DNA of 64,000 nucleotides from Myxocyprinus asiaticus (lineage: Eukaryota > Chordata > Actinopteri > Cypriniformes > Catostomidae): contig NC_059347.1 of assembly GCF_019703515.2 (NCBI RefSeq), positions 22,745,501-22,809,500 on the forward strand. The letters are read 5' to 3'. The notes under the pieces are model-generated. The model worked only from the letters and a program-made list of their open reading frames with translations. It ran no database searches and was not told the origin of the DNA. Of the stretch, positions 37,271 to 49,977 are shown one piece after another; the first letter of the stretch is position 1; every line of letters starts with the position of its first letter. A program made the translations under genes and the position numbers.

Positions 37271-38657
37271 ATTGACTGATCCAATCACAATGAAGATAAA
37301 TTTTGAATACTTGAGATGTGAAATGACAAGTGTGGTTGAAATGAACAGAAAATGGTTATTTTGGACAAGCATTATCTTAATTTGTTACACATAAAAGCAT
37401 ATTGCTGTCTCAAGAGTATTTGACAAATCTTGACAAATTGACAAATTTTGAACCATAACTATTGCCCCAACATCTACACTATATCACTTTAACCATGTGT
37501 GGGGCCCCCTCGCCACCTGTTTCTTTTTTTTCTGATTGATTTTTAATAGAAACTACATTTTGTTATTATTTCTTTTCACACAAATTCTTTTGCTTCATTA
37601 ATATTATAGAAATATATATATATATATATATTTCAATCTTGATATACTTTGCGAACAGAAAAAAAGGCACATTTTCCTTATGAGGTGCTTTTAGCCATGT
37701 TGTACCCTATTATAAATACAATATGTTGTTTGCAAAATTAAATAATTAGATTTTATATTTTCATTGTACTAAAGCAAAAATAAATAAATAAATAAACCTG
37801 GAAAAAAAAAAGATTTTATTTTAATTTAAATCTATTTGTAGTCATTTAAAAAACAGAATGAACAGTAATAATGTCAAATTTAGTAAAAAAAATAAAATAC
37901 TAAAAAAAGACATTTTCTGTAGACTCCCTAGCACCTCCTTGCAGCCCCCTGGGGGTGCCCAGACCCCTGTTTGAAACCCCCTGGCTTATAGGACCCAATT
38001 TGTACAGAATGGGTACAGTTAGTGACAGGGCTGAAAGTCTGTGTCATCATGGAGCCCCAGAGGGGCCCGTGTTAAGTAGGTCTGCTCTAAAGGAAATGGA
38101 GTTGTCTCAGTGCCTGAGTGCAATTTCCAAATTTCCTGCCAATGACAGCAATCAGTCAGAGCTCTGGGAAATCGACTTGAATAATTTAGCTTAATTATGA
38201 CTCAGTGTGAATTATTCAATGACTTTTTTTTTTAACTCTCTTGGCCCGTTGTGATTTTTGAGGGGGTAATTATGAATATGCGATCGAGGCTTTCTTTCTA
38301 GATAATACAAACTTTGGTTGTTTTTGCATGCAGTAAGACAGCGTCTTTTCTGTTGTTTAGCTATTGTTTATTAGTCCATCTTTTCCTAATCAAACAGGTG
38401 TTTATTATTGACATCCATCAATATCAGTGGCCAGACTCTGAGCTCATTTGAGGAAATTACTGCAGCATATTGTATCCCCACCACAAATTACAACTTTGAC
38501 TCATCACAGACACTGGGAAACTAGTTAGCCTGAAGGAAATGTACCAAAAAGAACCAATTCTGTTTCTGAAAGAATCATTTTCCTGTTCTCGTTCAACATC
38601 TGTGTTTAAATACGACTACACCACTACTGTCATGACATAGATGCTCCCATAAAAATA

Positions 38658-39612
38658 AAGGTAGACCGAAATATCAGTTTTACTGATGAATATTTATTTA
38701 TTTATTTATTTATTTTTAAACTATCGAGCATCTGCAAAATTCTATGCCGATAGTTACCGATAGTTGCAGCTAGTTTTTTATTCTTATTTCTCCATGTTTC
38801 TCTGTGGGCGGCACTGGAGGATTCTACAGATAGAACGGCTTGGTTTGGCAGTACATTAGCGGCCTCTAGAGGTGAAATAAAAACAATTACTGCATCTTGT
38901 TGGGATTTGCTTTATCTAAATCTTTCATTATTGATAATATTCATCCATATTTTTATCCTCCCTTTAAAGCATATTTAGTTATTTGTATTAAATAATTGAG
39001 TTTTCAAACTGAAGCGAGGGTATGCAAAGAAAAATATATATGGAATTGTGCCCGATCGGCACATACATCGTGTCTCCAACTTCTAACATTAGAACTAAAT
39101 CTAAAATGTATTTTAATAATACTAAACCTTATTTCACATTAAACCTCATCTAGTGAAAAATATATACAAAACCCTTCATCTGGTGAATATATAGGCTACA
39201 AAATGCTTAATTTGGTTAATACTTAATATAGAACATTGTAAAGGGGCCAAGTATCCATCATTTCAAAATAAGAGTCCCAGGAGTGTTTCAGCTTGTTTGT
39301 ATTTAAAAGTCCCGCAATATGCACCAAATCTTTTTGGTGCATCTTTTCTCATTTTTTTTTTTTTTTTTTCCTTTTCTTCTTCTGGTTATTATTGGGATTT
39401 TGGTTGAGGAATAAACTGCATCTGGGATTTTACTCCTTTTTGACTCTTGTAGCCTCTATGTCTGTGCCTGTTATAGTAAGGAAAGAATAATTACATTGTT
39501 TTATTTGTTATTATAAAAACCCATTTTAAAAACTATCATCCTAATAATCAGTTATCATTTCCACGTCCTTAGTTATATGTATCGGCAAAATTCACTATTG
39601 GTCAACCTCTAT
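38658..39612. repeat. 'Gtcgaccgatata'-type element, diverged
   Basis: The left end reads ggtagaccgaaatatcagtt and the right end, on the minus strand, gaggttgaccaatagtgaa. Both resemble the remembered fish element ending in ggtcgaccgatatatcgg. It includes a TTTA tetranucleotide run at 38693-38718 and a T run at 39352-39370. No open frame of note was seen. Confidence 0.45.
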
Positions 39613-39954
39613 ATAAAACCATTGTGCATTTTAAAACATCCTGGATATCCAAGTTTAGTCAAACTTATGAGGATCTTCATCTTGAGACAACAATGTAGAT
39701 TTCCTTAGTTTCTTGCATTAATATGAATCTTAAGTGTATTAGATGGTGATTCCAATGTACTTTGATATATACCACAGTACTGAATGATTACCATATTCAT
39801 GTACCATGTTATTTATATGATACTCCAATATACTTCAAATAACTCGAAATGTCCAAAAATAAAAATATAGTAGTGCCATGGGCCCGGTTGCAAGAAACTC
39901 CTCAAGTTAAAAACACTATAGCAACAATACACTTACAACTAAGGGCCACGGGTA

Positions 39955-40145
39955 ACACTACAATAAGGTTCCATTTATTAACATTAGTAAATACAGGTAT
40001 AATACATTTATAATTAACAAAAAAATGAACAATATATGTTTTACAGCATTTAGTTATATTTGTTAATATTAATACAAATACAATTTAGCATTTTTAATGC
40101 ATGATAGTTAATAGTGCATTAACTAATGATAACAAATACAACTGT
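39955..40145. repeat. Dispersed 'aacactacaataaggttcc' repeat
   Basis: It carries aacactacaataaggttcca, ttaacattagtaaat and gcattaactaatg, like the stretch at 5345-5640. It is AT-rich and non-coding. Confidence 0.45.
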
Positions 40146-41183
40146 TGGTCCTTTCTGTTTATCAGACCATTCCTCTCTTTCCAGGCTTTACTTATCTTCA
40201 AATTCATTATTCATGAGTCTTTGCTGTCTGTTCTACCAGTATAACTAATTTGGTCCATCATGTCCCACAGAATTGGAAGACACTGGGCCTTATTCATGAA
40301 ACATGAGTATTACGAATTTATGTGCAAATCATGTATATATCCTTTTTTGTAACGTAAATTGCCTGATTGAATTGAATACATCAATTTAAGTAAGAACGAT
40401 TTTACATAATATTTTCACACACGTTCGTTTGTGGTCACACGTTTCACATGTCCCACTATTTGTATGAAGTCTAATGTAAAACTTTTATTTTTTTCTTTTT
40501 TTTTTCGAGTGCAACCCCTTTTTAAGAATGATAATGTTTTGCAAAAAATCTGCCAGTGGCTTCTATGTGATCCTCTGCTTCAGGGCCATTTCTGTTGCCA
40601 TATCAACCAGTGACTCTTCCAATTCAACTGGCATTCCTGTCAGTGATGTCTTTGCAAAGGTGTTTCTAATCCACTACTCTGTTATGGACACGGCTTGATT
40701 TTCAGGGAAATACTTACGGAACTGCATTTGCATTTCATTTAGATGAGCCCTGAAAACCAGCCGCAAGTTGGCTTTTGACACGGGGGGTTGTCTTTAAAAA
40801 CTTTTTAAACATCGACGGCACAGCCAGAACTTGCTACAAAGCCAAAGAACCAAAGCAACGCAAGGAAACACAAGTTCATCTCCAACTTTCACTGAAAGTG
40901 CTGGTCTCTTTAATATAATTTGAGTAACCCATTTGCAAATCGAGGTATTTATTCTAAATGGAAGTCGATGGTTCTCAAGGCATTGTCTACAGACTCCATA
41001 AAGTTACATTTCTCTGAACAGATCATTTCATTCACCTTCTGTTACAATTTACTCACCAACCTGTTTGTCATGTTTGTCTATGTGTTTAGATTAGCAATAA
41101 AGTCTCATTTGTATTCAAAGTTAATTTGACTGTGGCCTATTATGATAAATAATCTTGCACTTTAATCCATACCGTGTACATTT

Positions 41184-42398
41184 ACACTACCAAAGTTCCC
41201 CACAATCGGGTGGAATTTTCTTAGCCGCAAGGGCTTGTCTATGTATCATGCAGTACGTCCACACTGCAATTTGAGCGACGGCCTGTACTTTTGTTACCAA
41301 TTCACTATGTTTACCGGTCATTGCCCACGCACTGTCGGAGCAAATTCCCACACAGTTCTTCCATTCAATATTATTGTAAGGAAGTGGACTCTCCGAAGGA
41401 GGCGGGAGCCAGTCAAACATCCAACATAAGACACTTTATTGTCATCACTTTTCAGTGTAACAAAGACATTCAACACCACTGCTTTTCAGCAGCACGAACG
41501 CACATTAACGAGGTGCTTTTCAGCTCCACATAGACACACACAGCTTTGTTGCATCTCTCTCTCTCTCGGAGGCTCTCTCGACTGCAGCTCTCGTTGCGGC
41601 TTTATCTCCTGCCCGCCAACACCGCAATCACCAACAGCTGGGCGAGATAATTCGCTCCAGGTGTTCATCCCAGCCTCGCTTCGCACAGTCATCGCTCGGC
41701 CCACCCCACTCTCCACAGTTATGTTCACATACAAATTAATCCAGTGTGGCAAAAAGTTGCTCACCTGTTGCATGTTCAGGAAGAGAGCGACAGAGCAAAA
41801 AAATCCTCCTTCATTTTTCTGTCTTCAACAAATCTGACGTAAACCAATATGTATGCTTCTCCGGCAATATCAGTGCTTTCATCAAGTTGGAGAGAAAAAA
41901 TGCGCTCGATTTAATTTTTGTGACGATCTGCTCTTTCACACCAGCCATAGTATCGTTTGACACTGGAATCAGTGCTAATTGATTGGCAGCGCTTTGTCCA
42001 CACATGACAGAAACAGTCTCTTTAGCGCAGGGTAAGAAAAAAATCGCACCTAAATTGAGTGGCTCCCCAGTTTTGTCAATCCAATGAGAGATAATGAACA
42101 AGGCGTGAAGAGCCTTCTCATTCACCATCACAGCTTTCTGCAGGAGTGATTTTTTACCACGTAGCTCCAGTAGTTTTTGCTGAAAAGACTCAAGTGGCTT
42201 TTTCTGCTGTGATTCTTGCTTAGTTTTCAAGTGTCTTAGCGTCTTGGAAGGTTTAAGGCTCTCCTTCGCTAACACGTCGCCACAAATCACACACTGTGGT
42301 TGAGGATCCCCCCCATCGCTGGTCTGAGTGAGTCCATATTTCAAGTACTTTTCATCATATTTCTTGCTTTTGGCCTTCTTCCCTTTTGACTCATTCAT
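41184..42398 (-). pseudogene. hAT transposase (ZBED5/SCAND3-like), broken
   Basis: It starts MNESKGKKAKSKKYDEKYLK at 42398. A BED-like zinc finger follows (PQCVICGDVL, then LRHLKTKQ), then VNEKALHALFIISH and VPLSND-like VSNDTMAGVKEQIV. A one-base insertion in a T run near 41900 shifts the frame. In the shifted frame LDESTDIAGEAY carries the first catalytic Asp, then LPEHATGEQLF. The solo LTR next separates this from NNIEWKNCVGICSD (second catalytic Asp region), the AMTGKHS motif and MIHRQALAAKKIPP. The C-terminal half, with the final Glu and the dimerisation region, is absent. It is closest in style to domesticated-type hAT genes of vertebrates, but it is clearly dead. Confidence 0.8.
41375..41717 (-). 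mobile_element. Solo LTR (343 bp) inserted in the hAT transposase
   Basis: On the minus strand it starts tgtggagagtgg and ends cacttccttaca, TGT...ACA ends, and carries an AATAAA signal (gacaataaagtg) about 65 bp before its end. The flanks are attat (41370-41374) and gttat (41718-41722), a 5-bp duplication with one change. Outside these points the hAT reading frame resumes in the expected place, which shows that the 343 bp is an insertion. Open frames of 80-130 codons on both strands across it are incidental. Confidence 0.85.
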
Positions 42399-45054
42399 GG
42401 CTGGACGCTTTATAGTGAATTAGCACCAATTAGAAATCAATCCATGTTTAATCAATTATGATGGGTATGAACCACAAATTGCTAAGCCCATATTACTTCT
42501 TCCAATCAGCAGTTAATTAGTTTATTTCATGATGCCGGTAGGTGGTGCCATTAGGCGATTATTTTATACAATCCTTCAAAATAAAAGTTTTCCCGCGACC
42601 GCTTTGTAACCACCAGGTTAAGAACCACTGGTGTAGAACATACTGAAGCACTGTAAATTTGTTTAGTCTTTTTGAAGTTTAATTATTATATGACATGATA
42701 ATGGTTTTACAATTGGAAGGTGCTCATGGTGGAAGTGAGTGAAGCAGGCTTGTCTAAACTCTCTGCACTTGTTACTGTGATAATGATGGTAAGTACTGTC
42801 TGATTCAGGGAGAATGTTTTAATTGTGCTTGTTGATAAAGTAATTGCACCTAGTTGCACCTAAATGTGTAACAAGGAGATAGTGGGGTAAGAAATCATTT
42901 AACCTTTTTCACATGTTAGTTTCTCCTGTACTGACGGACCCCCCCCCCCCCCCCCAGCGTGAGTTCTTTAATGCACGCTGTAATAAAAAAAAAAGTCTTA
43001 ACTTACACTTTACCGCAGATGCACTAAAGGACAGATTATATCACAGCAGGTGCATTGAAGGTCAGATTATATAATATCAAGCATATAATGTGTTTTTTAG
43101 ATGTTGATCATGATTGATTTTGATGGATAATATGCGTTTGCGAATGCACTTGCCGGCTATGCGCTATGCTAAAATAGACAAAATACCTGGCCATATTTTG
43201 TCTCAAATGTAAATTATTCAATATTAACTCATTGTTTATGTCTCCTTGTTTATGAAAGCAATATCTCAAAATCATGCAATTGTGTGTTGTAGTGAATATC
43301 ATCATGGATGTGATTACCTGTAGTCTCATGCACAGCTGCAAGTGTAGATCTTGCTTAACTTTATCCACTTACAAGGTGCAGGGATTCAATCAACAGAAAT
43401 CAAGCAGAGGAATCAAGCAACACTTGCGTTAAAAAACTTTATTTGAATTTAGAATTAATAAAACATACAAACGCATTTCGTTGCGTAGCGTTTTGGTACA
43501 AAACATACACATTTAAAACAGCTCTGACCAATTACCAGTAAGAAAGCAAACAAAGACAACCAATCAGTTTGGGCTCTGAAATTAAATACAGCTAACAAGG
43601 GATTCCTCCAGTGGTTATTTTTAATAGGTTAATAAGGGCTATTCATTAGCTCAATCAGTCAATCAATCAAACAGACAACCAAACAGACAACCAATCTCAG
43701 TATCAAAAGTACAGTAAAGTAAGTACAGTAGCTAGCAATACTGAAACATTACAGATACAAACACAGTTCTCAAGAAACACAGAAACTTCAAACATCAATA
43801 TCAATTACTATATTGATTATTATTATTTGAGCTAAATTCTACTGATCTGCTTTCCTCTCTGATTTTTTTTCATCGGCACATAGTGCGATGCATAACAAAA
43901 TCTGTCAGTACAAATCTGTCAATAAAAGAGCACTGACTGGCTCATTACTAATCAGTTATTTACATATTTATTGATAATTTATAAATTATAAATACTGTTT
44001 ATTGCACATAATCCATACACAATATCTGACACATGAATTTTTGCCTGTTTTATTGAAAGGACTCTGAAAAGGTGATGTGAAACAGTAGGGAGAAGGGGGT
44101 AGGGGGAAGGAATGATCCAAGCTGGATTCAAACTCAGGTGGCCTACATTAGCACCACCACCACACAATGTTTTGTCTCCAATGAGACTTGAAATTAATAC
44201 CATTAGCCACTTCTTAGACAAGCCAGCAAACAAACAAATAAATAAATAAATCGATAAATTACTACAGTTCCTTGGTTTCTGTGCAAGATAGTGGTCTTCA
44301 GTTTCATGCTTCCCAGCCTTTAGATCAACAATGGCACTCTTCAACATTTATTGGTCCATTAAATGTCCAGTTTGAGAGCGGGTCTGCAGGATTATAGTAG
44401 AAATGTACTGTACATATTGATCAAAAGGGAGAGGATGAATAGCCCACCAGTGACCACACTATGACCCTGCAGATATATCTAACTCACTCAATCCATCTAT
44501 TTGTCCCTACTGTGACTGGATCTCCCTTAACCCCTATAGGTTTTTGTTGTATTTGGTGGAGTGGTTTGATTCATGTGGTGGGGAATGTGCTCAGTCCTCA
44601 TGTTGGAATGCTTGGAAAGTTTTCTCATTCAGTCCATCTTGAAAATTGGGTGAAGCCTCTATGCTTGACTGAGAGAAATCATCCCTGACCACAGGATGTA
44701 CATGTTTTAGTCAGCATAATGATAAACTACTGTGAATCTGCCCACTAGATTTCACTACCTATAATTCTGCATGTCATCGTGCAGACAGCTGCCAAGGGCA
44801 GGGGCATGTGGTGTACATCAGAGCCTTAGCTTATGTGTCAGCAGTTTTCCACATCTCTCAGCGTCCCGCCACATTCACGCCTCACAGATATACAGCTCAG
44901 TGCTGCAGTGAAGGATCTCCTGCCTTTCTTTTTGTTTTGCAATATTCTGTTTAATACACTGGGTTGTTAAGCCAAAATATTAGGTTTCGCAAAACAAAAT
45001 TTTAAGGGTTAGATCAGGGCTAAAATGCTTTCAATTATTAGTATTTTTTTTTTT

Positions 45055-46192
45055 CACATCAATCTACACTCCATACACCATAATGACAAAGCAAAAACAG
45101 ATTTTTGATAACTTTGCAAATGTATTAAAAAGAAAAAATTGAAATATCACATTGACATAAGTATTCAGACCCTTACCTCAGTACTTAGTTGAAGCACCTT
45201 TGGCAGCGATTACAGACTCATTTCTTTTTGGGTATGATGCGACAAGTTTTGCACTCCTGGATTTGGGGATTTTCTGCCATTCTTCTCTCTAGCTCTTTCT
45301 GGTTGGATGGGGACCATCATGGACAGCCATTTTCAGGTCTCTCCAGAGATGTTCGATTGGGTTCAAGTCCGGGCTCTCACAAAAAAGGACATTCACAGAG
45401 TTGTCCCTAAGCCACTCTTTTATTGTCTTGGCTGTGTGCTTAGGGTCATTGTCCTGTTGAAAGGTGAACCTTCTGTCCAGTCGGAGGTCCTGAGCACTCT
45501 AGACCATGTTTTCATTAAGAATATCTCTGTATTTTGCTGGTTCAGCTTTCCTTCAACCCTGACCAGTCCCCCAGTCCCGGCCACTGAAAAACACCCCCAC
45601 AGCATGATGCTTCACCATTGGGATGGTATTGCGCAGGTGATGAGTGGTTTCTGGTTTCCTCCAGTCATGATGCTTGGAATTGAGGCCAAATAGTTCAATT
45701 TTTATTTCATCACACCAGAGAATCTTGTTTCTCACAGTCTAAGAGTCCTTTAGGTGCTTTTTTGAAAATTTCAAGCAGGCTTTCATGTGTCTTACACTGA
45801 GAAGAGGCTTCCGTCTGGCCACTCTGCCATAAAGCCCAGATCGGTGGAGTGTTGCAGTGATGATTGTCCTTCTACAAGTTTCTCCCATCTCCACATATGA
45901 TCAACCAGAATGACCATCGGGTTCTTGGTCACCTCTCTTACCAAGGCCCTTCTCCCCTTATTGCTCAGTTTGGCCAGGCGGCCAGCTCAAGGAAGAATCC
46001 TGGTTGTTCCACACTTCTTCCATTTAAGAATTATGGAGGCCACTGTGCTCTTGGGAATCTTCAATGCAACCAAAAAAATGTGTCGCCTTACCCAGATCTG
46101 TGCCTCGACACAATCACATTGTTCCTTTGACCTCATGGCTTAGTTTTTGCTCTAATATGCATTTTTAGCTGTGAGACCTTATATAGACAGGT
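45055..46192 (-). mobile_element. Tc1-like transposon, minus strand, truncated at its 5' end
   Basis: The plus-strand left end (atcaatctacactcc, acaccataatgacaaagcaaa, gacataagtattcagaccct) is the 3' terminal region of a Tc1 family widespread in fish. The element then contains a full-span transposase pseudogene. On the right, similarity stops at tatatagacaggt, so the 5' terminal repeat is missing. It is a different family from the Sleeping Beauty-like copy at 15657. Confidence 0.85.
45178..46136 (-). pseudogene. Tc1-like DDE transposase, inactivated
   Basis: The start codon is at 46134-46136 (MRSKEQ). Recognisable pieces in order are VALKIPKSTVASIILKWKK (helix-turn-helix), GRRALVREVTKNPMV, RNKILWCDEIKIELFG (first catalytic Asp in CDE), VGVFFSGRDWGTG, RDILNEN, and QQDNDPKHTAKTIKEWLRD (second Asp). 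The last part (catalytic Glu block and beyond) is mostly deleted, ending with AAKGASTKY and a TGA at 45178-45180. Several frameshifts and in-frame stops are present. Intact relatives are about 340 residues. Confidence 0.85.
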
Positions 46193-46792
46193 TAAGTTCA
46201 CTTAACTTGGTGTTCATATTGAATGAACTTAAATATTTAAATTAAGGTAACTAGATGCAAGTAGACTCAGATTTGCTATTTTTTCTACTTAATTATTTTA
46301 GTTGAATCTACTCAAATTTAAATCACACAGTTACACAGCTCAAATAAAGAAGATTATAAATGACTCTAGGTCAATCAATAAATAAACTGCATAAATGCAT
46401 AAATACCTGTACTTTAGTTGCACGTGCACAAGGTGAACTGAAGGATCCAACATGACCAAAGGGTACACAGATGACCCTGTCATCACACTAAATAATAATG
46501 CAAAAAGCTAAAACCTCCATAAATTCTTAATAACAACAATTTAAATGCCCCCATAAGTTCCCTTTGACCAAGGCAACTTCATTAAATAATTAAAGCACAA
46601 GGGGTTAAGTTTATTCCCCATAGCTTCAATTTTGTACTCAATTGTTTGAGTTATTAGAATTTTTTAAGATAAATAAGTTAATGGAACATAGATATTGGAG
46701 TTATGTGCCCAAAGCTTGAAATTTCAAGTGATGTTTAATTAAGATATCTTGATTTTCCCAGTAATGACATTACGGTTTACAGTGTTGAAACA
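46193..46792. repeat. AT-rich repeat of the 'aagttcacttaa' type
   Basis: It shows gttaagttcacttaacttgg, gttgaatctactcaaattt, aaggcaacttcattaaat and gtttgagttattagaatttt. These words recur in fish dispersed repeats of this style, from memory. Matched ends were not resolved. Confidence 0.35.
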
Positions 46793-48216
46793 AATGTGCA
46801 AAAACAGCGCTCATTCTGAACTTTAGCTATGATATATTAAATATATGGCTGCCCACATTTACACATCAAAGATGCCAAAGATTTGATGTTTAGAAACTTA
46901 GCAATAACTACTGTTGCAAACATGCATAGAGAGTATTTACATAGAATTATCTTTAAACTCAAAAGTCTTAAAAAGCAGCAAAATGGCCCACTTGATTTCA
47001 GAGAGAGAGTGGAAAGTGCTGAAGTAATTAAAAACTGAATTCTAAGTGTTTTCTGTCCATTAAATGCACATTATATGTTAACTTCAGAAAAAAAAAAAAG
47101 GGTATAATCTGACTGACCCTTTGAATCTCCCAAACAGAATAAAAGCACAGACAGCGTGTGGTGATAATGAGTTATAGGAACAAGTTTGATTACTGTGCCA
47201 GATGCATCACCCACTGCTCTAATGACATTACAAAGGCTTTCCCTCAGAGACAGAGAGGACTCTGATAAATTATGATGGGCACAGAGAGGAACACACTGCA
47301 GAGGTGTTGAATGGGAATTCCCTGGAGGCGAGTTGATGTGATTTCAGTGAGTAAATATGAAGCTAGCCCCCCGCCCCACCCACACACAACTTTTTTCAGT
47401 TATATAACATACCCCAGACTGCAATTAGTTTGCATGACAGATAAAGGAGAGTAATGTATGTTCCAAGGTAAATGGACACATACAGTGTTTCGTACAAGTA
47501 GTCACACAGAACTCTATCAGAAAGACATGTAGAATCATGCACAAACATACATGCACACACAGTTTTATGACAGTGGGTCATGTATATCTCACAGACCTGC
47601 AGGTTTCTTCAGAGCAGAACATGAGCTGATTTTAAATATAAGGATGTTCATTCCCTGCAAATACAACACTGATTTCTCCTAATAATGACATTTCTCCTGG
47701 CTTTGATGTTTGTCTTTGTCAGTATAATCAGATCTAAGGGACTACATATTGGAACTGCTTTATTCAGGACCATCCATCTGTAATTTCTGTGGTTTGGTAG
47801 AACAGGCTGTGCTTATGTATAGACTATAATAAATACCAACTTGTGATTGTCCCTTTGTTTGTGCCATTTTATGCACAAAATGCTACTTACCTGCTCCAAA
47901 TTCCTAAAATTGTAAAATTGTTACTAAAATAGTTTAGATCCAAAGATTTGCAGAGTGTTATGACATATTGACCTGTATAATTTGTTTTTAATATGCACAC
48001 TTGTCTTATTGATGCAGCTAATTTTCATATTGGTAATCGAAAATACCTGTCTTATTCACTTAATGTATTTGTGAAGAACTGGTCCACTGCAGTTAGAGCA
48101 GGTCAGATGACAGATGCAGAGCACTGAGCAGATTTTAAACTGAAGACACAGTGACATCTAGTGATTTCTTATAAGAACTGTTTTTTTTCTTTCACACTGT
48201 ACACCAGTGGAGTCAA

Positions 48217-48620
48217 GTTTTTAAAGGGATAGTTCACCCAAAGATTAAAATTCTCTCATCATTTTCTCACCCTTATGCCATCCCACATATGCATGACTTT
48301 CTTCTGCTGAACACAAAGATTTTTAGAAGAATATTTCAGCTCTGTAGTTCCTCACAATTCAAGTGAATGGGCACCAAAATTTTGAAGCTCCAAAAAGCAC
48401 ATAAAGGCAACACAAAAGTAATCCATAAGACTCCAATTGTTAAATACGTGTCTTCCGATGTGTTATGATAGGTGTGGGTGAACTTTTTTACTATAAATTC
48501 TCCTCCCTGCCTAATAGGTGACGATATGCACAAAGTATGTGAATCATCAAAAAAACAAAAGAAGAATGTGAAAGTGAAAGTGAAAGTGGAGATTGATAGT
48601 ATAAAAGGACTTTAATATTG
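48217..48620. repeat. 'gggatagttcaccca' palindromic MITE copy
   Basis: It starts aagggatagttcacccaaag and runs through cattttctcaccctta, tgactttcttctgctgaaca, tcaagtgaatgggcacca and gataggtgtgggtgaa. It then meets gataggtg-like sequence (gtgacgatatgcacaaag, caaaaaaacaaaagaagaa) that also occurs at 51520-51580. Confidence 0.7.
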
Positions 48621-49977
48621 ATTTTTTTCTCACAACATGTACATTAATCAAAACAATGTATTTTATGCCATGTTTCAGAGAGCCAAGTCACAGTCACTTT
48701 TGCAGGTCTCATAATGTATTAGGATCAGTAGCACACATCAAATGTTATACTATTTTGTCAATCTTTCTGTTAAGACCTCTTATATTTTCTCAGGGTATAT
48801 AATGAGGCACTGTCATGTTGATTATTTAAAAAAAAAAAAAAATTTAAATTCATGTTTGTACTGAGTGTATTCGCACAGACTTCTATTGGCTCCAAACAGC
48901 ACATTTCACACTCGCTTTAGAGTTTGAGCCATTAAGGGCTGACTGGCACAGCTGAGTTGCTCCTGATGTCATCCATCAGAACCATCTACTCTCCTACACA
49001 AACCATAGAAAATACCACAGATATTGGGGATGAATAAGAGGAATTAATGAATACAAAAATAAAACATTTGATTGGTGTTATCAGAAATAAACACTGCATC
49101 TCAGTCGCAGAATATTTTATAGTGGGATTTTATTGTGATTTTAAGTGGCTATCAATCCTGTGGCATATACTGTACAGCTGACACAAACAAAGATTCTGGA
49201 CGAACAGAATAAACTCAGTGAAGTTGTACTTTTAGCTTGTTGAAGAACAGCCAAATTAGTAGTTATGTGTTAAGGCAGGCGTTTTCAACTTGTGGGGCGA
49301 GCACATGTCAAGGGGGCGTGAGATCCCAGTGAGTTGAGTTGTTTGAATCCGTTCACCAAAAAGAATCATTCAGTCACCATTTCTGCTGATTACACCTTTA
49401 GTTTAGTTTATTTTAGTCTCCAGTGTTGTGTGAGTCATTAAATCATTGATTTAAATTATTCTTAAAAGAAGTGTCATGATCGACATAATGAAAGTGAACG
49501 AGGAAGATTCATTTGTTTAAAAGATTCATTCAAAAACACAGATTTGTTCGCGAATTAAACATTGCTAGTTTTTTTTCACAAAAGATTGGACAAAATGACA
49601 AGTTTGACAAACAGTAAGTAAAATATTGATTCATGGATTTGTGCATTGTGCTATATAACAAACCACATCCACAGTGTGTTGTATGCTCTGGGGTGCTTGC
49701 AAATTTAACATCAGTGAAACTAATAACACAAACCACTTGATGTTCGGTTGACTGGTTGGCAGGGTTGACAACCCAAAAACCATCAATTACCAGCCAAACC
49801 ACAGAGTGAAGCTCAGAGTGAAGCTAAGATCTTTATATGCTCTGTGTCTGTATGTGTAATGCACGAATAACCTTTCTTAAAATATTTAACAGAATGTTAA
49901 GTAGTAGCCTATGTCAAGTGTAAGCATGCATTTCTTATACAGTTAAAATACATAGTGGTCACTGGCTGTGAATGTCA

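Larger units (their letters stand above)
41184..42630 (-). mobile_element. hAT transposon remnant, minus strand, carrying a nested solo LTR
   Basis: The 5' end on the minus strand starts cagtggttcttaacctgg at 42630, a classical hAT terminal sequence. A transposase pseudogene follows from 42398. The 3' part is lost after the conserved MIHRQALAAKK segment near 41200, and no left terminal repeat was found. The sequence at 41375-41717 is a younger insertion. Confidence 0.75.

Noticed and set aside
41439..41837. 132-codon plus-strand frame and a 95-codon minus-strand frame in the same place
   Set aside because: Both lie in the solo LTR at 41375-41717, which explains the GC-richer composition and the chance open frames.
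45307..45693. 128-codon plus-strand open frame
   Set aside because: It is antisense to the Tc1 transposase pseudogene, whose minus-strand reading matches a known family.
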